In this document: positions 49,237 to 58,003 of the stretch, piece after piece
Position numbering within the stretch: position 1 is the first letter of the stretch
Layout of the letters: each line of letters begins with the position of its first letter
DNA from: Gluconobacter cadivus
GTDB lineage: Bacteria > Pseudomonadota > Alphaproteobacteria > Acetobacterales > Acetobacteraceae
NCBI RefSeq assembly: GCF_015244745.1
Contig: NZ_JABCQI010000004.1
Coordinates: 213,595-277,594, forward strand
Length of the DNA stretch: 64,000 nt
Direction: 5' to 3'
Made by a program: the position numbers and the translations under genes
Notes under the pieces: generated by a model
The model's database searches: none
Seen by the model: the letters and a program-made list of their open reading frames with translations, nothing else
What the model was told of the DNA's origin: nothing

Positions 49237-49693
49237 TCTAGGCTGTGGCGTCCATGTGCAGATGCATCTGCCGCTTGTCAACGATATTAGACAATCTGAT
49301 TCGCGCAGCAGCCAGTCTCATTTTTGATTTAGAGTCAAAAAATAGAGTGGTGAGGTCGATAGGGCGGATTATCCTTCTTTCTTGCTATCAAAAATAGTAC
49401 GGGCTTCGTGATCTATTTTTAGGCCAACATAGACGGAATGGAATCACTGAAGCGTAACTCAAAAACTGAGTATTTTTCAGAAATTTTCATTTTAGATAAT
49501 TCGACGCAATATGCGTGGACCAAAGAGGAATCTGATTCTCGGTAACCATTTATTATATAATATAACTATTTTATGATGGCACTTTATGTGAAAGTGTCGT
49601 AATTTTTTATAGAAATAAATTATTTTTCTTGTTTTGCTTCATTCAGTCTTTCTGGGTTGATGTTCGAGTCAACGAGAAAAATGGAGAAGTAAC
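49237..49693. other. AT-rich intergenic region upstream of the Hint-domain gene
   Basis: No gene is visible in these 457 bases. There are three hairpins: TTTTTGA/TCAAAAA (49321-49341), AAAAATAG/CTATTTTT (49390-49420) and CACTTT-ATGTG-AAAGTG (49580-49596). The last is followed by TCGTAATTTTTTAT and looks like an intrinsic terminator 85 bases before the next start. The last 120 bases are very AT-rich and contain TATA-like sequence that could serve as a promoter. Confidence 0.5.
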
Positions 49694-50974
49694 ATGTCCA
49701 ATATCGGAAATACTTATTACGGATCTGGGAATTCTCTCTCACTTACAGCCTCAACAAATGGTGGCAGCTACAATCTGGGTTCTCTTTTGGCTATTGGTGC
49801 CAATGACTTGACTGTGGAATCCGGAGACGGATCTGCAGTCAGCGCCACTGTCCAGTTGGCTGCGCTCGCGGCCGCTGCTTCATATACGATAACGGCGGAA
49901 GCTCACACGACAGTCGCAGTCAGCAGTGGAACAGTTGGCATTTTGACCGGAGTTACGCTTGATGCGGACGGCGGGACAATGTCTATTAGCGGCGGTTTGT
50001 TGGATGCATTGAAATACGTAACAGTAAATATTACAAACGGCGGCACTTTTAGTGGATCTGCCAGTTTTATTAGCGCGGCGTCAGGCCTTCAGATCAATTT
50101 TGGGGAGGGAGGGGGAACCCTCAATCTTGCAGCATCAAGCGCGAATATCGCTCTTTTGAGTGGAGCAACTATCAATGGTTTCGGGGCAGGCGACGAGATT
50201 ATCGTGAGCTCTAACGGCACTCCGGCAACGATTACAGGTGTTACATACAACTCCCTGCTTGACACAAGTACGATCTCTTTTGGCAATGGGGATACATTAA
50301 TCCTCAATGGGCAATACACGGATCAAGAAGATGGAGAGGGGACATATCTCTCCACACAGTCCGTTTCAGGCGGAAATGGAACGGAGCTTGTCGTCGCGTG
50401 CTTTGCGAAGGGGACCGCAATTCAGGCTGCAGACGGAGAAGTCTCCGTAGAGAAGTTGCAGATTGGGGATCTGGTTCGAACTGTGAGCGGAGATTTGAAA
50501 CCTGTAGTCTGGATTGGCTACAGAAGTTATTCATCGCGTTTCGCAGGCGTAAACCCGAATGTTATCCCTGTAATTTTCAAACGTGGTTCGTTGGGAGGTG
50601 GTCTCCCCGTTTGCGATCTGACAGTCTCTCCGAAACATGCAATGTTGATAGATGGAGTGCTTGTCCAAGCTGAAAGCCTTGTGAACGAGACAACAATAGT
50701 CCGATCGTTTAGTAAAAAAATAATTGAATATTATCATATAGAACTTGAAGAGCACGACGCTGTTTATGCAGAAGGGACGCCTTCCGAGACGTTCATCGAC
50801 GATTCAAGCCGATCAATGTTCCATAACGTAAACGACTATTATACACTTTACCCAAACCGGAGGGTGAAACCGGTGCATTACTGTGCTCCGCGATTGGAAG
50901 AAGGGCCCATCGTAGAGCGTATTCGTCGCAATCTCCAAGAGATTTCCAAGAAAAACACGCTTCTTTCAGCGTGA
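49694..50974 (+). CDS. Hint-domain protein with a beta-rich Ser/Gly/Ala passenger
   Basis: 426 residues. Residues 1-230 are a low-complexity, beta-rich passenger full of S, G, A, T and N (like repetitive adhesins), without a classical signal peptide. From Cys236 a Hedgehog/intein-type Hint domain runs to the end: C-F-A-K-G-T-A-I with the nucleophile Cys236, I-G-D-L-V near 257, S-P-K-H315-A-M, and Y-H-I-E-L-E-E-H354-D-A-V-Y-A-E-G. This is the Hint_2-type domain widespread in Acetobacteraceae and other alphaproteobacteria. Autocleavage at Ala235-Cys236 is predicted. GGAGAAG precedes the ATG. It is followed after 26 bases by a glycosyltransferase gene. Confidence 0.88.
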   Translation: MSNIGNTYYGSGNSLSLTASTNGGSYNLGSLLAIGANDLTVESGDGSAVSATVQLAALAAAASYTITAEAHTTVAVSSGTVGILTGVTLDADGGTMSISGGLLDALKYVTVNITNGGTFSGSASFISAASGLQINFGEGGGTLNLAASSANIALLSGATINGFGAGDEIIVSSNGTPATITGVTYNSLLDTSTISFGNGDTLILNGQYTDQEDGEGTYLSTQSVSGGNGTELVVACFAKGTAIQAADGEVSVEKLQIGDLVRTVSGDLKPVVWIGYRSYSSRFAGVNPNVIPVIFKRGSLGGGLPVCDLTVSPKHAMLIDGVLVQAESLVNETTIVRSFSKKIIEYYHIELEEHDAVYAEGTPSETFIDDSSRSMFHNVNDYYTLYPNRRVKPVHYCAPRLEEGPIVERIRRNLQEISKKNTLLSA

Positions 50975-51000
50975 TTATAGTATGAAGATACTTATTGATC

Positions 51001-52986
51001 ATGAATGGAAAAAATCTTGACGGAGAGGGATCTCTCGTTGTCGTACGTGGATTTGTCGATAAAATCGACAAATCCACCATCGTAGGATGGGCATATAATG
51101 GGACGGATGAGGCGGTAGCTATCCGTCTATTGTGTAATGGAGTTGTTCTAGGGATCATTAAAGCCGATTTGTATAGAGAGGATCTCGAGCACTCTGGTAT
51201 AGGTGATGGATGTCATGGTTTTTGTTTCAATGTCGTAGGTGGATTACCTTCAGGAGAGTTAATCCAAATTGAAGCAAGAGAAGCCGTGAGTGGCGTCGAG
51301 TTGGAGGGTTCTCCCTGCCAAGTCGAAATCCCGGCTGAGCCACGCCAGGTTACTGCATTAGCAAATTTGCAGGAAGGAAAGCATGCAGGCATTCTGGATA
51401 CTGTTGAAAGGCGCTGTATCGCGGGGTGGGCATGGGACGAAAGCCATCCCGAAAATTCTGTTGGCATACAGGTAATTGTTAATGATTGTGTATTAATAAA
51501 CTCTATAGCAAATAGGTTTCGAGAAGATTTAAAAGAATGCGGGATTGGAACGGGATATCATGGATTCATTATAATATTACCAGAATTATTATCCCCACAC
51601 ATATGCAATACCGTTCGTGTTATCAGAGATGATGGGGCTGAATTACAGGGGTCCCCAGTTATTATCGAAGCGGTTTCCATTTTTGATCCAGATATACTTT
51701 GGTTTATGCAGCTTGCAGCAAAGCGCGTTGGAAATAATGAAGAGAGAGAGCGAATTTCGGAAATACTTCTGTCAACGTTGGATATTTTGAAGACAACGGC
51801 TAATGACGAAATATCTGGTTATGACAAGCATTCCATTGAACGACAGAAGGCTTTGACATCGGGTTTTGAAGATCCTTCTCGTAAGATTAAAAATCGTTAT
51901 AAACGTGCGCTAGTGATAGATAGTAGATTTCCAAATCCAAGTCGCGATGCTGGCTCAAATGCTATTATATCGCATATTCGTGCACTTTCAGATATGGGAT
52001 ACGATGTTTCTTTTATTGCGTTAAATGAAACAAAGGCGACCAAAGAACAAAAGAATTTTTTGGAAAAAGATGGGATCCAAATTTTAGAGGCCCCGCTTTT
52101 TGATACTGTGGAAGTAGTTTTACGCAATCAACGTGATAGTTTTTCCTTGATTTATCTTCATCGAGTGGAGGTGGCACAGGCTTATATCGGTCTTGCAAGA
52201 TGCTTTCAGTCGCGCGCTCGTATCATTTTTAGTGTTGCCGATCTGTCTTATTTAAGATTGGAACGCCAAGCCATAGAACTTGATGATATGGAATTAAAGA
52301 GTAAGGCGCAGCGTGTACGGGTTCTGGAGCGAATTTGTGCAATTCAGGCTGACGCTTTAATTACGCATTCAACAGAAGAAATGCGTATTCTGAAAGAATT
52401 AGCGCCTCGAACTCCTGTTTTTGTTGTGCCATGGGTGATTGAAACGCCCCCCGTTATTCAACGGCTTCAAAATCGTAGCGGTTGTCTTTTTGTCGGGCAT
52501 TACGCTCATCAACCTAATCTCGATGCAGCCTTCTGGTTAATAGAAGAAATTATGCCGCTTGTTCACAAGCGGCGTCCGGATATCATTTGTTATCTTGTTG
52601 GCTCTCATATGCCAGAGCGCCTTCGGAATACCACAAGTCCGGGCATAGAAATTCTTGGTTATGTTCAGGATCTGAATGAAGTTTTTAGCAGGGTAAGGAT
52701 TGGCGTTGCGCCTCTTCGCTTTGGAGCGGGTATTAAAGGCAAGGTTCTTGAAATGTTGGGGTGGGGTCTTCCTGTTGTCATGACACCTGTCGCTGCTGAA
52801 GGGATCCCTCTTCCGGTAGAGTTGAAGGAGGTTGTTGTGGAGAAGGACGCTGATAGTATTGCGAATATGATTATTTCCATGCATGACGACAGAGATATTG
52901 ACAGTATATCAAGAATTGGCGTTTCTTTTATTAGGGAAAAATATTGTATTTCTTCAATAATAAATTCAATGAAGAAAATCGAGTAA
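51001..52986 (+). CDS. GT4 glycosyltransferase with two N-terminal GWA-type repeats
   Basis: 661 residues from ATG 51001. Two ~70-residue repeats open the protein: G-F-V-D-K-I...V-G-W-A-Y...Y-R-E-D-L...G-x-G-x-G-C-H-G-F (about 17-80) and G-I-L-D-T-V...A-G-W-A-W-D...F-R-E-D-L...G-Y-H-G-F (about 127-195). Similar repeats occur in polysaccharide-related proteins and may bind carbohydrate. The glycosyltransferase part (about 300-655) has F-V-G-H-Y-A-H-Q-P-N, A-P-L-R-F-G-A-G-I-K-G-K and P-V-V-M-T-P-V-A-A-E-G, typical of GT4. The DNA is strongly AT-rich. Acceptor and sugar are unknown. Confidence 0.87.
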   Translation: MNGKNLDGEGSLVVVRGFVDKIDKSTIVGWAYNGTDEAVAIRLLCNGVVLGIIKADLYREDLEHSGIGDGCHGFCFNVVGGLPSGELIQIEAREAVSGVELEGSPCQVEIPAEPRQVTALANLQEGKHAGILDTVERRCIAGWAWDESHPENSVGIQVIVNDCVLINSIANRFREDLKECGIGTGYHGFIIILPELLSPHICNTVRVIRDDGAELQGSPVIIEAVSIFDPDILWFMQLAAKRVGNNEERERISEILLSTLDILKTTANDEISGYDKHSIERQKALTSGFEDPSRKIKNRYKRALVIDSRFPNPSRDAGSNAIISHIRALSDMGYDVSFIALNETKATKEQKNFLEKDGIQILEAPLFDTVEVVLRNQRDSFSLIYLHRVEVAQAYIGLARCFQSRARIIFSVADLSYLRLERQAIELDDMELKSKAQRVRVLERICAIQADALITHSTEEMRILKELAPRTPVFVVPWVIETPPVIQRLQNRSGCLFVGHYAHQPNLDAAFWLIEEIMPLVHKRRPDIICYLVGSHMPERLRNTTSPGIEILGYVQDLNEVFSRVRIGVAPLRFGAGIKGKVLEMLGWGLPVVMTPVAAEGIPLPVELKEVVVEKDADSIANMIISMHDDRDIDSISRIGVSFIREKYCISSIINSMKKIE

Positions 52987-53060
52987 TATAATATATTTTT
53001 AATTAATTATCAGTGGGAATTTATGGTGTCTTTATAATTATTATGGAAAATTTTTTTGGG

Positions 53061-53605
53061 TTTCGTGGACGAGATTTGGCAGTAACGTCACTGATTGATT
53101 CAGGGCCGCTTTTTAGAGTCATTGTTGGGTGATCGTATTGAGCTTTCTGATGAAGGATGAACCCTTATCGGGACGCTGCTTTCGCTCGAAAAAGGGTCAT
53201 GGCTGTCGTCCTGCGCAAAACAATCGTCTGTCTGCCTCATGACTCTGGCAAGTGGAATAGCGTGTTCCGACGCTACCGACGCTGGGTGACGACGGACGTG
53301 TTCGATACGGTGCAGGAAATCCTGGCTGAGGCGGTCGAACGAGATACCAAATCAGACATGATCGTCAGCACGTTGACCCCAGTGAATCATTATTTCATCG
53401 TTATAAAAAAGATCTCAGGCAAGCGAGGCGTTTGGACGGTCGCGTGACAGTTTCAGCGCCAAATTGCAGGCCCGATACAACGTCAGGGGTGTCCTATCGG
53501 TTTTGTCCTGACGCCGACATAGACACACGATGTCCATGGTTTCGGCTCGACGTTCCGTGATCCCTGACAGGATCAAGGCGTTTCTGGCCGATAAAGGTTA
53601 CGATG
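53061..53605 (+). mobile_element. decayed IS5-family element, copy 2 (3'-truncated, inverted relative to copy 1)
   Basis: Plus-strand copy of the first two thirds of the element at 48459-49236. It starts at TTTCGTGGACGAG and stops abruptly after AAAGGTTACGATG at 53605, where unrelated sequence begins. From about 53200 to 53605 I count only about three differences from copy 1, while the first 140 bases differ at many positions. The same internal stops and frameshifts occur in both copies. It lies between the glycosyltransferase and the dehydrogenase gene. Confidence 0.8.
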
Positions 53606-53658
53606 GAGAGCTCGTGACCAACAGGCCCTGCATCGCCTATCACCAATACCGGTAAAGA

Positions 53659-54471
53659 TTATGGCCCCAGAACTTTCTTCATCGCGGCTCTTTGCATTGA
53701 TCTTGGCATTAGGCGGTTGGAAAACACGACGATCTTGTTCATGATCCCGGCTGTGACACTCGCCTTTCCTTTCCAAAGTGCCGAAAGACCACTTTGCACG
53801 ACTGGACGGGGCTGCATGGTCAACATCCGCAATGCAGTTGAAACGCTCGCACCAGCCACTGCGTCAAAGCCCGTTTCCGTATGGCCCGGGCAAAGGACGG
53901 TCACCTTTACACCGCGAGAGCGGAGTTCATCGTGCAGCGCCTCCCCGAAAGAAAGCACATAGGCTTTCGTCGCAGCGTAAGCCGCATAGGTCGGCACGGG
54001 CTGAAATGCCAGAATGCTGGACACAAGCAGAATATGACCATTGCCGCGCTCCGCCATGGCCGCGCCAAACATATAGCTTAACTCAGTAAGCGCCGTGATA
54101 TTAAGCTGGATCATGTCGGCGGTTCGCTCAATCGGAATATCCAGAAAATCTCCATGCAGGCCATAGCCAGCATTATTCACCAGAATATCGATCTGGAGCG
54201 ATCGGGCATCCAGCCTCTCTCTGAGACGACCAGCAGCTCCGGAGCTGGCCAGATCAAACGGTTCAACGATGACATCCACACCATGTTGAAGCCGAAGTCT
54301 TTCCGCCAGCGTCTCCATCGGATCCTGTCGTCTGGCGACAAGAACAAGATCCACTCCCTGCGCTGCCAGTAAATCGGCAAAATCGACACCCAGACCACTT
54401 GAAGCCCCAGTGACCAAGGCTCTTTTACCGCGGGTAATCGTTTCATGTGTTCCAGAAATATTCTGTGCCAT
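53659..54471 (-). CDS. short-chain dehydrogenase/reductase
   Basis: Classical SDR of 270 residues from ATG 54471. The NAD(P)-binding motif is T-G-A-S-S-G-L-G near residue 22-29, followed by N-N-A-G-Y-G and the catalytic S-S...Y-A-A-T-K (the Tyr-x-x-x-Lys pair as Y-A-A-T-K). An arginine pair after the first strand (V-A-R-R-Q) suggests NADPH. The substrate is unknown. It lies downstream of the outer-membrane efflux gene on the same strand, 61 bases away, and may be cotranscribed with it. Confidence 0.93.
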   Translation of the reverse strand: MAQNISGTHETITRGKRALVTGASSGLGVDFADLLAAQGVDLVLVARRQDPMETLAERLRLQHGVDVIVEPFDLASSGAAGRLRERLDARSLQIDILVNNAGYGLHGDFLDIPIERTADMIQLNITALTELSYMFGAAMAERGNGHILLVSSILAFQPVPTYAAYAATKAYVLSFGEALHDELRSRGVKVTVLCPGHTETGFDAVAGASVSTALRMLTMQPRPVVQSGLSALWKGKASVTAGIMNKIVVFSNRLMPRSMQRAAMKKVLGP

Positions 54472-54532
54472 ATTCTGCTCTTTCAACTTTGATGCTTACT
54501 GAAACAACGACCACGACAAGTCTGTTGATGGC

Positions 54533-56065
54533 CTAACGTGAGGCTATTTGGAGACCGTCCGCCGCTCCTTCCCAGCCGCCGCCGATCGCTCTGAAGGATC
54601 GGACAGCGGCCTGGGCGGTTTCGCTCTGGTTATCGGCCTGGCGGTCTTCGGCCTCGAGCAACTGCCGGTTGGCATCAAGGACATCCGTGAGAGGAATAAC
54701 CCCCGCCTTGTAGGACTGGCTGGAAAGATCACGAACCTGTGTCAAAGAAGCCACTTCGGTTCTGAGATCGTCTCCACGTTTTTCAGACTGAGCCAACGCC
54801 ATAAAAGCGTTTTCCACGTCTTCGGCCGCGTGAAGAACCGTTGACCGATACTGTGCCAGTTGTTCGGCATGTGCGCCTTTTGCCTGCTGGACTTCCGCAT
54901 CGATCTTGCCGAAATCGAAAATCCTCCACCGAAGAGCGCCGGACGCCGACGGCCCGAAACCTGCTGGCGTAAACATCTTGTTCACGCTCAGACTCTGAAA
55001 CCCAAGCGCACCCGAGAGCGAAAGCTTCGGATAATAATCAGCCAGTGCCTGACCGATACGTGCGTTTGACGCGGCAAGACGCCGCTCTGCCGCGATAATA
55101 TCGGGGCGGCACCTCAAAATATCTGCGGGCGTGACATTACCAATGGACGGAATTGCTGGCGAAGGCGAGGCAAAAGCCAATTCCTGTGCATAAGTCCCCG
55201 GCTGGGCGCCCATCAGGACATCCAGCCGGTTAAGCTGAACCTCTAACGCGACCCGTAGTACCGGCACTGTCTCGCGTGCGGACTGAAGAAGGGCCTGCGC
55301 CTGATCAAGCGCACGCTGCGACGCAACACCGCGGTCCCGCTTTTGCTGCACAAGATCAAACAAGTGCCGATCCGTTGAAATCTGATCCTGCGCGATGCGT
55401 AGCCGGGCCTGATATCCCCGTATCTGGAAATAAGCATCCGCGGCCTCTCCTGCGACACTGATCCGTACGCCCGCGCTCTGCGCAACAGCAGCCTCGGCTT
55501 CATCTCGGGCCGCCTCATGCCCACGTCTCAGACCGCCAAACAGATCCAGTTCCCAACTGGCCACGCCATGCATATCATAAGCTCGCTGATCGCGGTTATA
55601 GCCCGGAAAATTATGCGCTATCCGACCAATCAGTCCTTCATTGGACAGCCTGTAGGCCGATGCCTGCGGAGCAAAATCCAGTGTTGGCAGCATTTGTGCA
55701 GCAGCAGCCTCAGCCGCACCATGAGCCTGTCTTATGCGCCAGATTGCCGCTTCCAGATCAAGATTCTGCGTCAGAACACGCTGTTCTATGCGAACCAGTT
55801 CAGCGTCGTGGAATTCCTCCCACCAGCGATCCAGAGAAGCCTGCCCGCCGCCATACCCTAGCAAGTCGACATTATGAAACGCGGCAAGATCCGAGTGAGG
55901 TGCCTTGTAATTTGGCCCCACCGCACATGCCCCGAGACTTAACATAGCCGCAAGTGACAAAGGCGTTCTCGCGAAGCGCACGCCCCTTGAGGGCTTCATA
56001 AACATCGCTCGTGCGGTGTGATCGACGGCCATACGCTCATGCCCCAAATGTGATCCAGCAATCAT
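54533..56065 (-). CDS. RND efflux outer-membrane lipoprotein (NodT/OprM type)
   Basis: Outer-membrane channel of a tripartite efflux pump. The lipobox L-G-A-C precedes V-G-P-N-Y-K-A-P, the hallmark of this family. Two OEP repeats follow, with the conserved L-L-D-L/W-E-L-D-L-F-G-x-L-R near residue 170 and R-P-D-I-I-A-A-E-R-R-L near residue 330. Counted from ATG 56065 the signal peptide would be 46 residues, long for a lipoprotein; ATG 56005 or 55999 would give 24-26, so the true start may lie there. It is divergent from a TetR gene and the adaptor and pump genes. Confidence 0.92.
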   Translation of the reverse strand: MIAGSHLGHERMAVDHTARAMFMKPSRGVRFARTPLSLAAMLSLGACAVGPNYKAPHSDLAAFHNVDLLGYGGGQASLDRWWEEFHDAELVRIEQRVLTQNLDLEAAIWRIRQAHGAAEAAAAQMLPTLDFAPQASAYRLSNEGLIGRIAHNFPGYNRDQRAYDMHGVASWELDLFGGLRRGHEAARDEAEAAVAQSAGVRISVAGEAADAYFQIRGYQARLRIAQDQISTDRHLFDLVQQKRDRGVASQRALDQAQALLQSARETVPVLRVALEVQLNRLDVLMGAQPGTYAQELAFASPSPAIPSIGNVTPADILRCRPDIIAAERRLAASNARIGQALADYYPKLSLSGALGFQSLSVNKMFTPAGFGPSASGALRWRIFDFGKIDAEVQQAKGAHAEQLAQYRSTVLHAAEDVENAFMALAQSEKRGDDLRTEVASLTQVRDLSSQSYKAGVIPLTDVLDANRQLLEAEDRQADNQSETAQAAVRSFRAIGGGWEGAADGLQIASR

Positions 56066-56081
56066 ATCTGGCTCTACAATG

Positions 56082-56111
56082 CGAGTGAATAGTTTTCACA
56101 TTCGTCACTCG
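56082..56111. promoter_or_regulatory. candidate TetR operator of the RND efflux locus
   Basis: Nested inverted repeats: CGAGTGA (56082-56088) with TCACTCG (56105-56111), and within them GTGAA (56085-56089) with TTCAC (56095-56099). They lie between the divergent outer-membrane factor and TetR genes. A related TTCACT...AGTGAC pair occurs at about 56800-56825, just before the adaptor gene, which suggests one regulator acting at both sites. Confidence 0.5.
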
Positions 56112-56166
56112 TTGTCAATGTTGGGTAACAGAGCTATGAAGGACGGGTAAAACAAGGGGCAAAACG

Positions 56167-56775
56167 ATGACCAGAAAACCTTCCGGGCAGCGAGGCCCCG
56201 TCGATCATGACCGTCGGGACCAGATTATCACGGCGGCACACGAGCACTTCCGGCGGTACGGCTATAAAAAAACGACAGTCGCGGATCTGGCAAAAGCGAT
56301 CGGTCTGTCCACCGCCTATCTCTATAAATTCTTCGACTCAAAAAAAGCCATTGGTGAAGCGATCTGCACCCTCTGTCACGACAAGCTCCTGACCGACATC
56401 CAGACCGTCGTGAGAGAAGACATCACACCCCCTGAAAAACTGCGAAAAACCTTTCAGTCTCTTGCTCATAATGGGGCCGATCTGTTTATTCATGATCGTA
56501 AAATGCACGATATTGTCGCGTCCGCGATTGAGGAGAAATGGCACGCCGCCATCGCCTTCGATCAGGAATTGAGCAGCATTATCCGCCACATTATTCTGGA
56601 AGGGCGCGAACAGGGAGAGTTCGAACGCAAGACGCCGATTGATGAAGCCTGCCGCGCCATCACACTCAGCCTTCAGCCCATCCGGCATCCCGTTCTTCTC
56701 GAATACAATCTGGAAACCCTCGATACCGATGCCACGATGATTGCCAATCTGGTTCTGCGCAGCCTCGCACCGTAA
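56167..56775 (+). CDS. TetR-family regulator of the efflux locus
   Basis: 202 residues. Helix-turn-helix: K-T-T-V-A-D-L-A-K-A-I-G-L-S-T-A-Y-L-Y-K-F-F, a textbook TetR domain at about residues 34-58. The C-terminal ligand domain is not assignable. It sits between the outer-membrane factor (divergent) and the adaptor gene (74 bases downstream, same strand), so local repression of the efflux genes is likely. Confidence 0.93.
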   Translation: MTRKPSGQRGPVDHDRRDQIITAAHEHFRRYGYKKTTVADLAKAIGLSTAYLYKFFDSKKAIGEAICTLCHDKLLTDIQTVVREDITPPEKLRKTFQSLAHNGADLFIHDRKMHDIVASAIEEKWHAAIAFDQELSSIIRHIILEGREQGEFERKTPIDEACRAITLSLQPIRHPVLLEYNLETLDTDATMIANLVLRSLAP

Positions 56776-56848
56776 ATTTTAAGTGACGATTTGACATTTT
56801 ATTCACTAATAAACAGGATAAGTGACCACTCTTGTCCTGGAGCCCTCA

Positions 56849-58003
56849 ATGGCCGTCTTGCGCCTGCCCCGCCTTACGGCGGCAACTTTGTTCGCCACTT
56901 TAGGACTCGTCGGCTGCAAACGAGAGGTTCACTCCGACCCTCGCGTTGTCGATCGTATCGTTCAGACCGCCCAGATCGAAAATGCGCGCGCCGACACGTA
57001 CCAATTCACCGGGACTGTCGTCGCGCGGGTGCAAAGCGATCTGAGCTTTCGTATTCAAGGCAAAATTATTGAGCGTCTGGTTGACGTCGGCCAGCAGGTA
57101 AAGGCTGGTCAGGTGCTGATGCGGCTTGACCCGACTGATTACGTTCATGCCCTCACGGCACAGACAGGGAGCATGGCTTCCGCGCATGCCCGTTGGGTAA
57201 AGGCTACCGCCGATGAAAAGCGCTATCGCGGCCTTGTTGGCACAGGAGCGGCGTCTGCCTTAACCTATGACGAAGTGAAAGCCGAAGCTGACAGCGCAAA
57301 AGCTCAGCTCGATGCCGCCATCGCTCAGGAAAAAGTTGCCCGCAATCAGGACGATTATTCACTGCTCCGCGCCGATGCCGACGGGGTTATCGTCCAGACA
57401 CTGGCAGAACCGGGCCAGGTTGTATCAAGCGGCCAAGCCGTCATCGTCCTGGCTCATGCCGGTCCCCGCGAAGCGCGCGTCGATCTTCCGGAAGGCCTCC
57501 GTCCAGCGTTGCATTCAGAAGCAAGCGCTTTTCTCTATGGCGGCGCTCAGAAGATCTCTGCCCATTTGCGAGAGCTTTCCGATGCCTCGGATGCCTCAAC
57601 GCGCACCTATGCGGCACGCTATGTCTTGGAAGGCGAAGGCGCATCGGCTCCTCTGGGAACGACGGTCAGGGTCGAACTCCCGTTCGATCAGGACGCACAG
57701 AGTCTTCAGGTTCCTCTGGGAGCACTGGATGACGAAGGACAGGGTCAGGGCATATGGATCGTAGACAACAAAACGTCCCGCGTCAGTTTCCATAAGGTTG
57801 CCGTTACCCACCTGACAGAAGAAAACGCCGTCCTCAGTCCTGCCAGCGACCCTATATTACACTCTGGAGCGACGATTGTCGCAATAGGAGGCCAGGTGCC
57901 ACGGCACAGGAGATGCAGGATCTCGTCGCAGACCCTCTGGAAAAAAGACTTCAGGAACTTCAGTGGTATGACCGGGTCGAAACCCTCTCCAGGCCCGGAA
58001 TGA
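56849..58003 (+). CDS. RND efflux adaptor (HlyD/MFP type), C-terminus altered by a fusion
   Basis: Periplasmic membrane-fusion lipoprotein. Lipobox L-V-G-C with Cys23, then the barrel-sandwich half-motif V-G-Q-Q-V-K-A-G-Q-V-L-M-R-L-D, the alpha-hairpin (A-Q-L-D-A-A-I-A-Q), and the second half A-D-G-V-I-V-Q-T-L-A-E-P-G-Q-V-V. The normal frame ends at about I-V-A-I-G-G-Q (near 57,896). After that about 35 residues (R-H-R-R-C-R-I-S-S...) come from reading the pump gene in another frame. The native tail is missing. ATG 56849 has GGAG seven bases upstream; the GTG at 56822 is less likely. Confidence 0.85.
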   Translation: MAVLRLPRLTAATLFATLGLVGCKREVHSDPRVVDRIVQTAQIENARADTYQFTGTVVARVQSDLSFRIQGKIIERLVDVGQQVKAGQVLMRLDPTDYVHALTAQTGSMASAHARWVKATADEKRYRGLVGTGAASALTYDEVKAEADSAKAQLDAAIAQEKVARNQDDYSLLRADADGVIVQTLAEPGQVVSSGQAVIVLAHAGPREARVDLPEGLRPALHSEASAFLYGGAQKISAHLRELSDASDASTRTYAARYVLEGEGASAPLGTTVRVELPFDQDAQSLQVPLGALDDEGQGQGIWIVDNKTSRVSFHKVAVTHLTEENAVLSPASDPILHSGATIVAIGGQVPRHRRCRISSQTLWKKDFRNFSGMTGSKPSPGPE

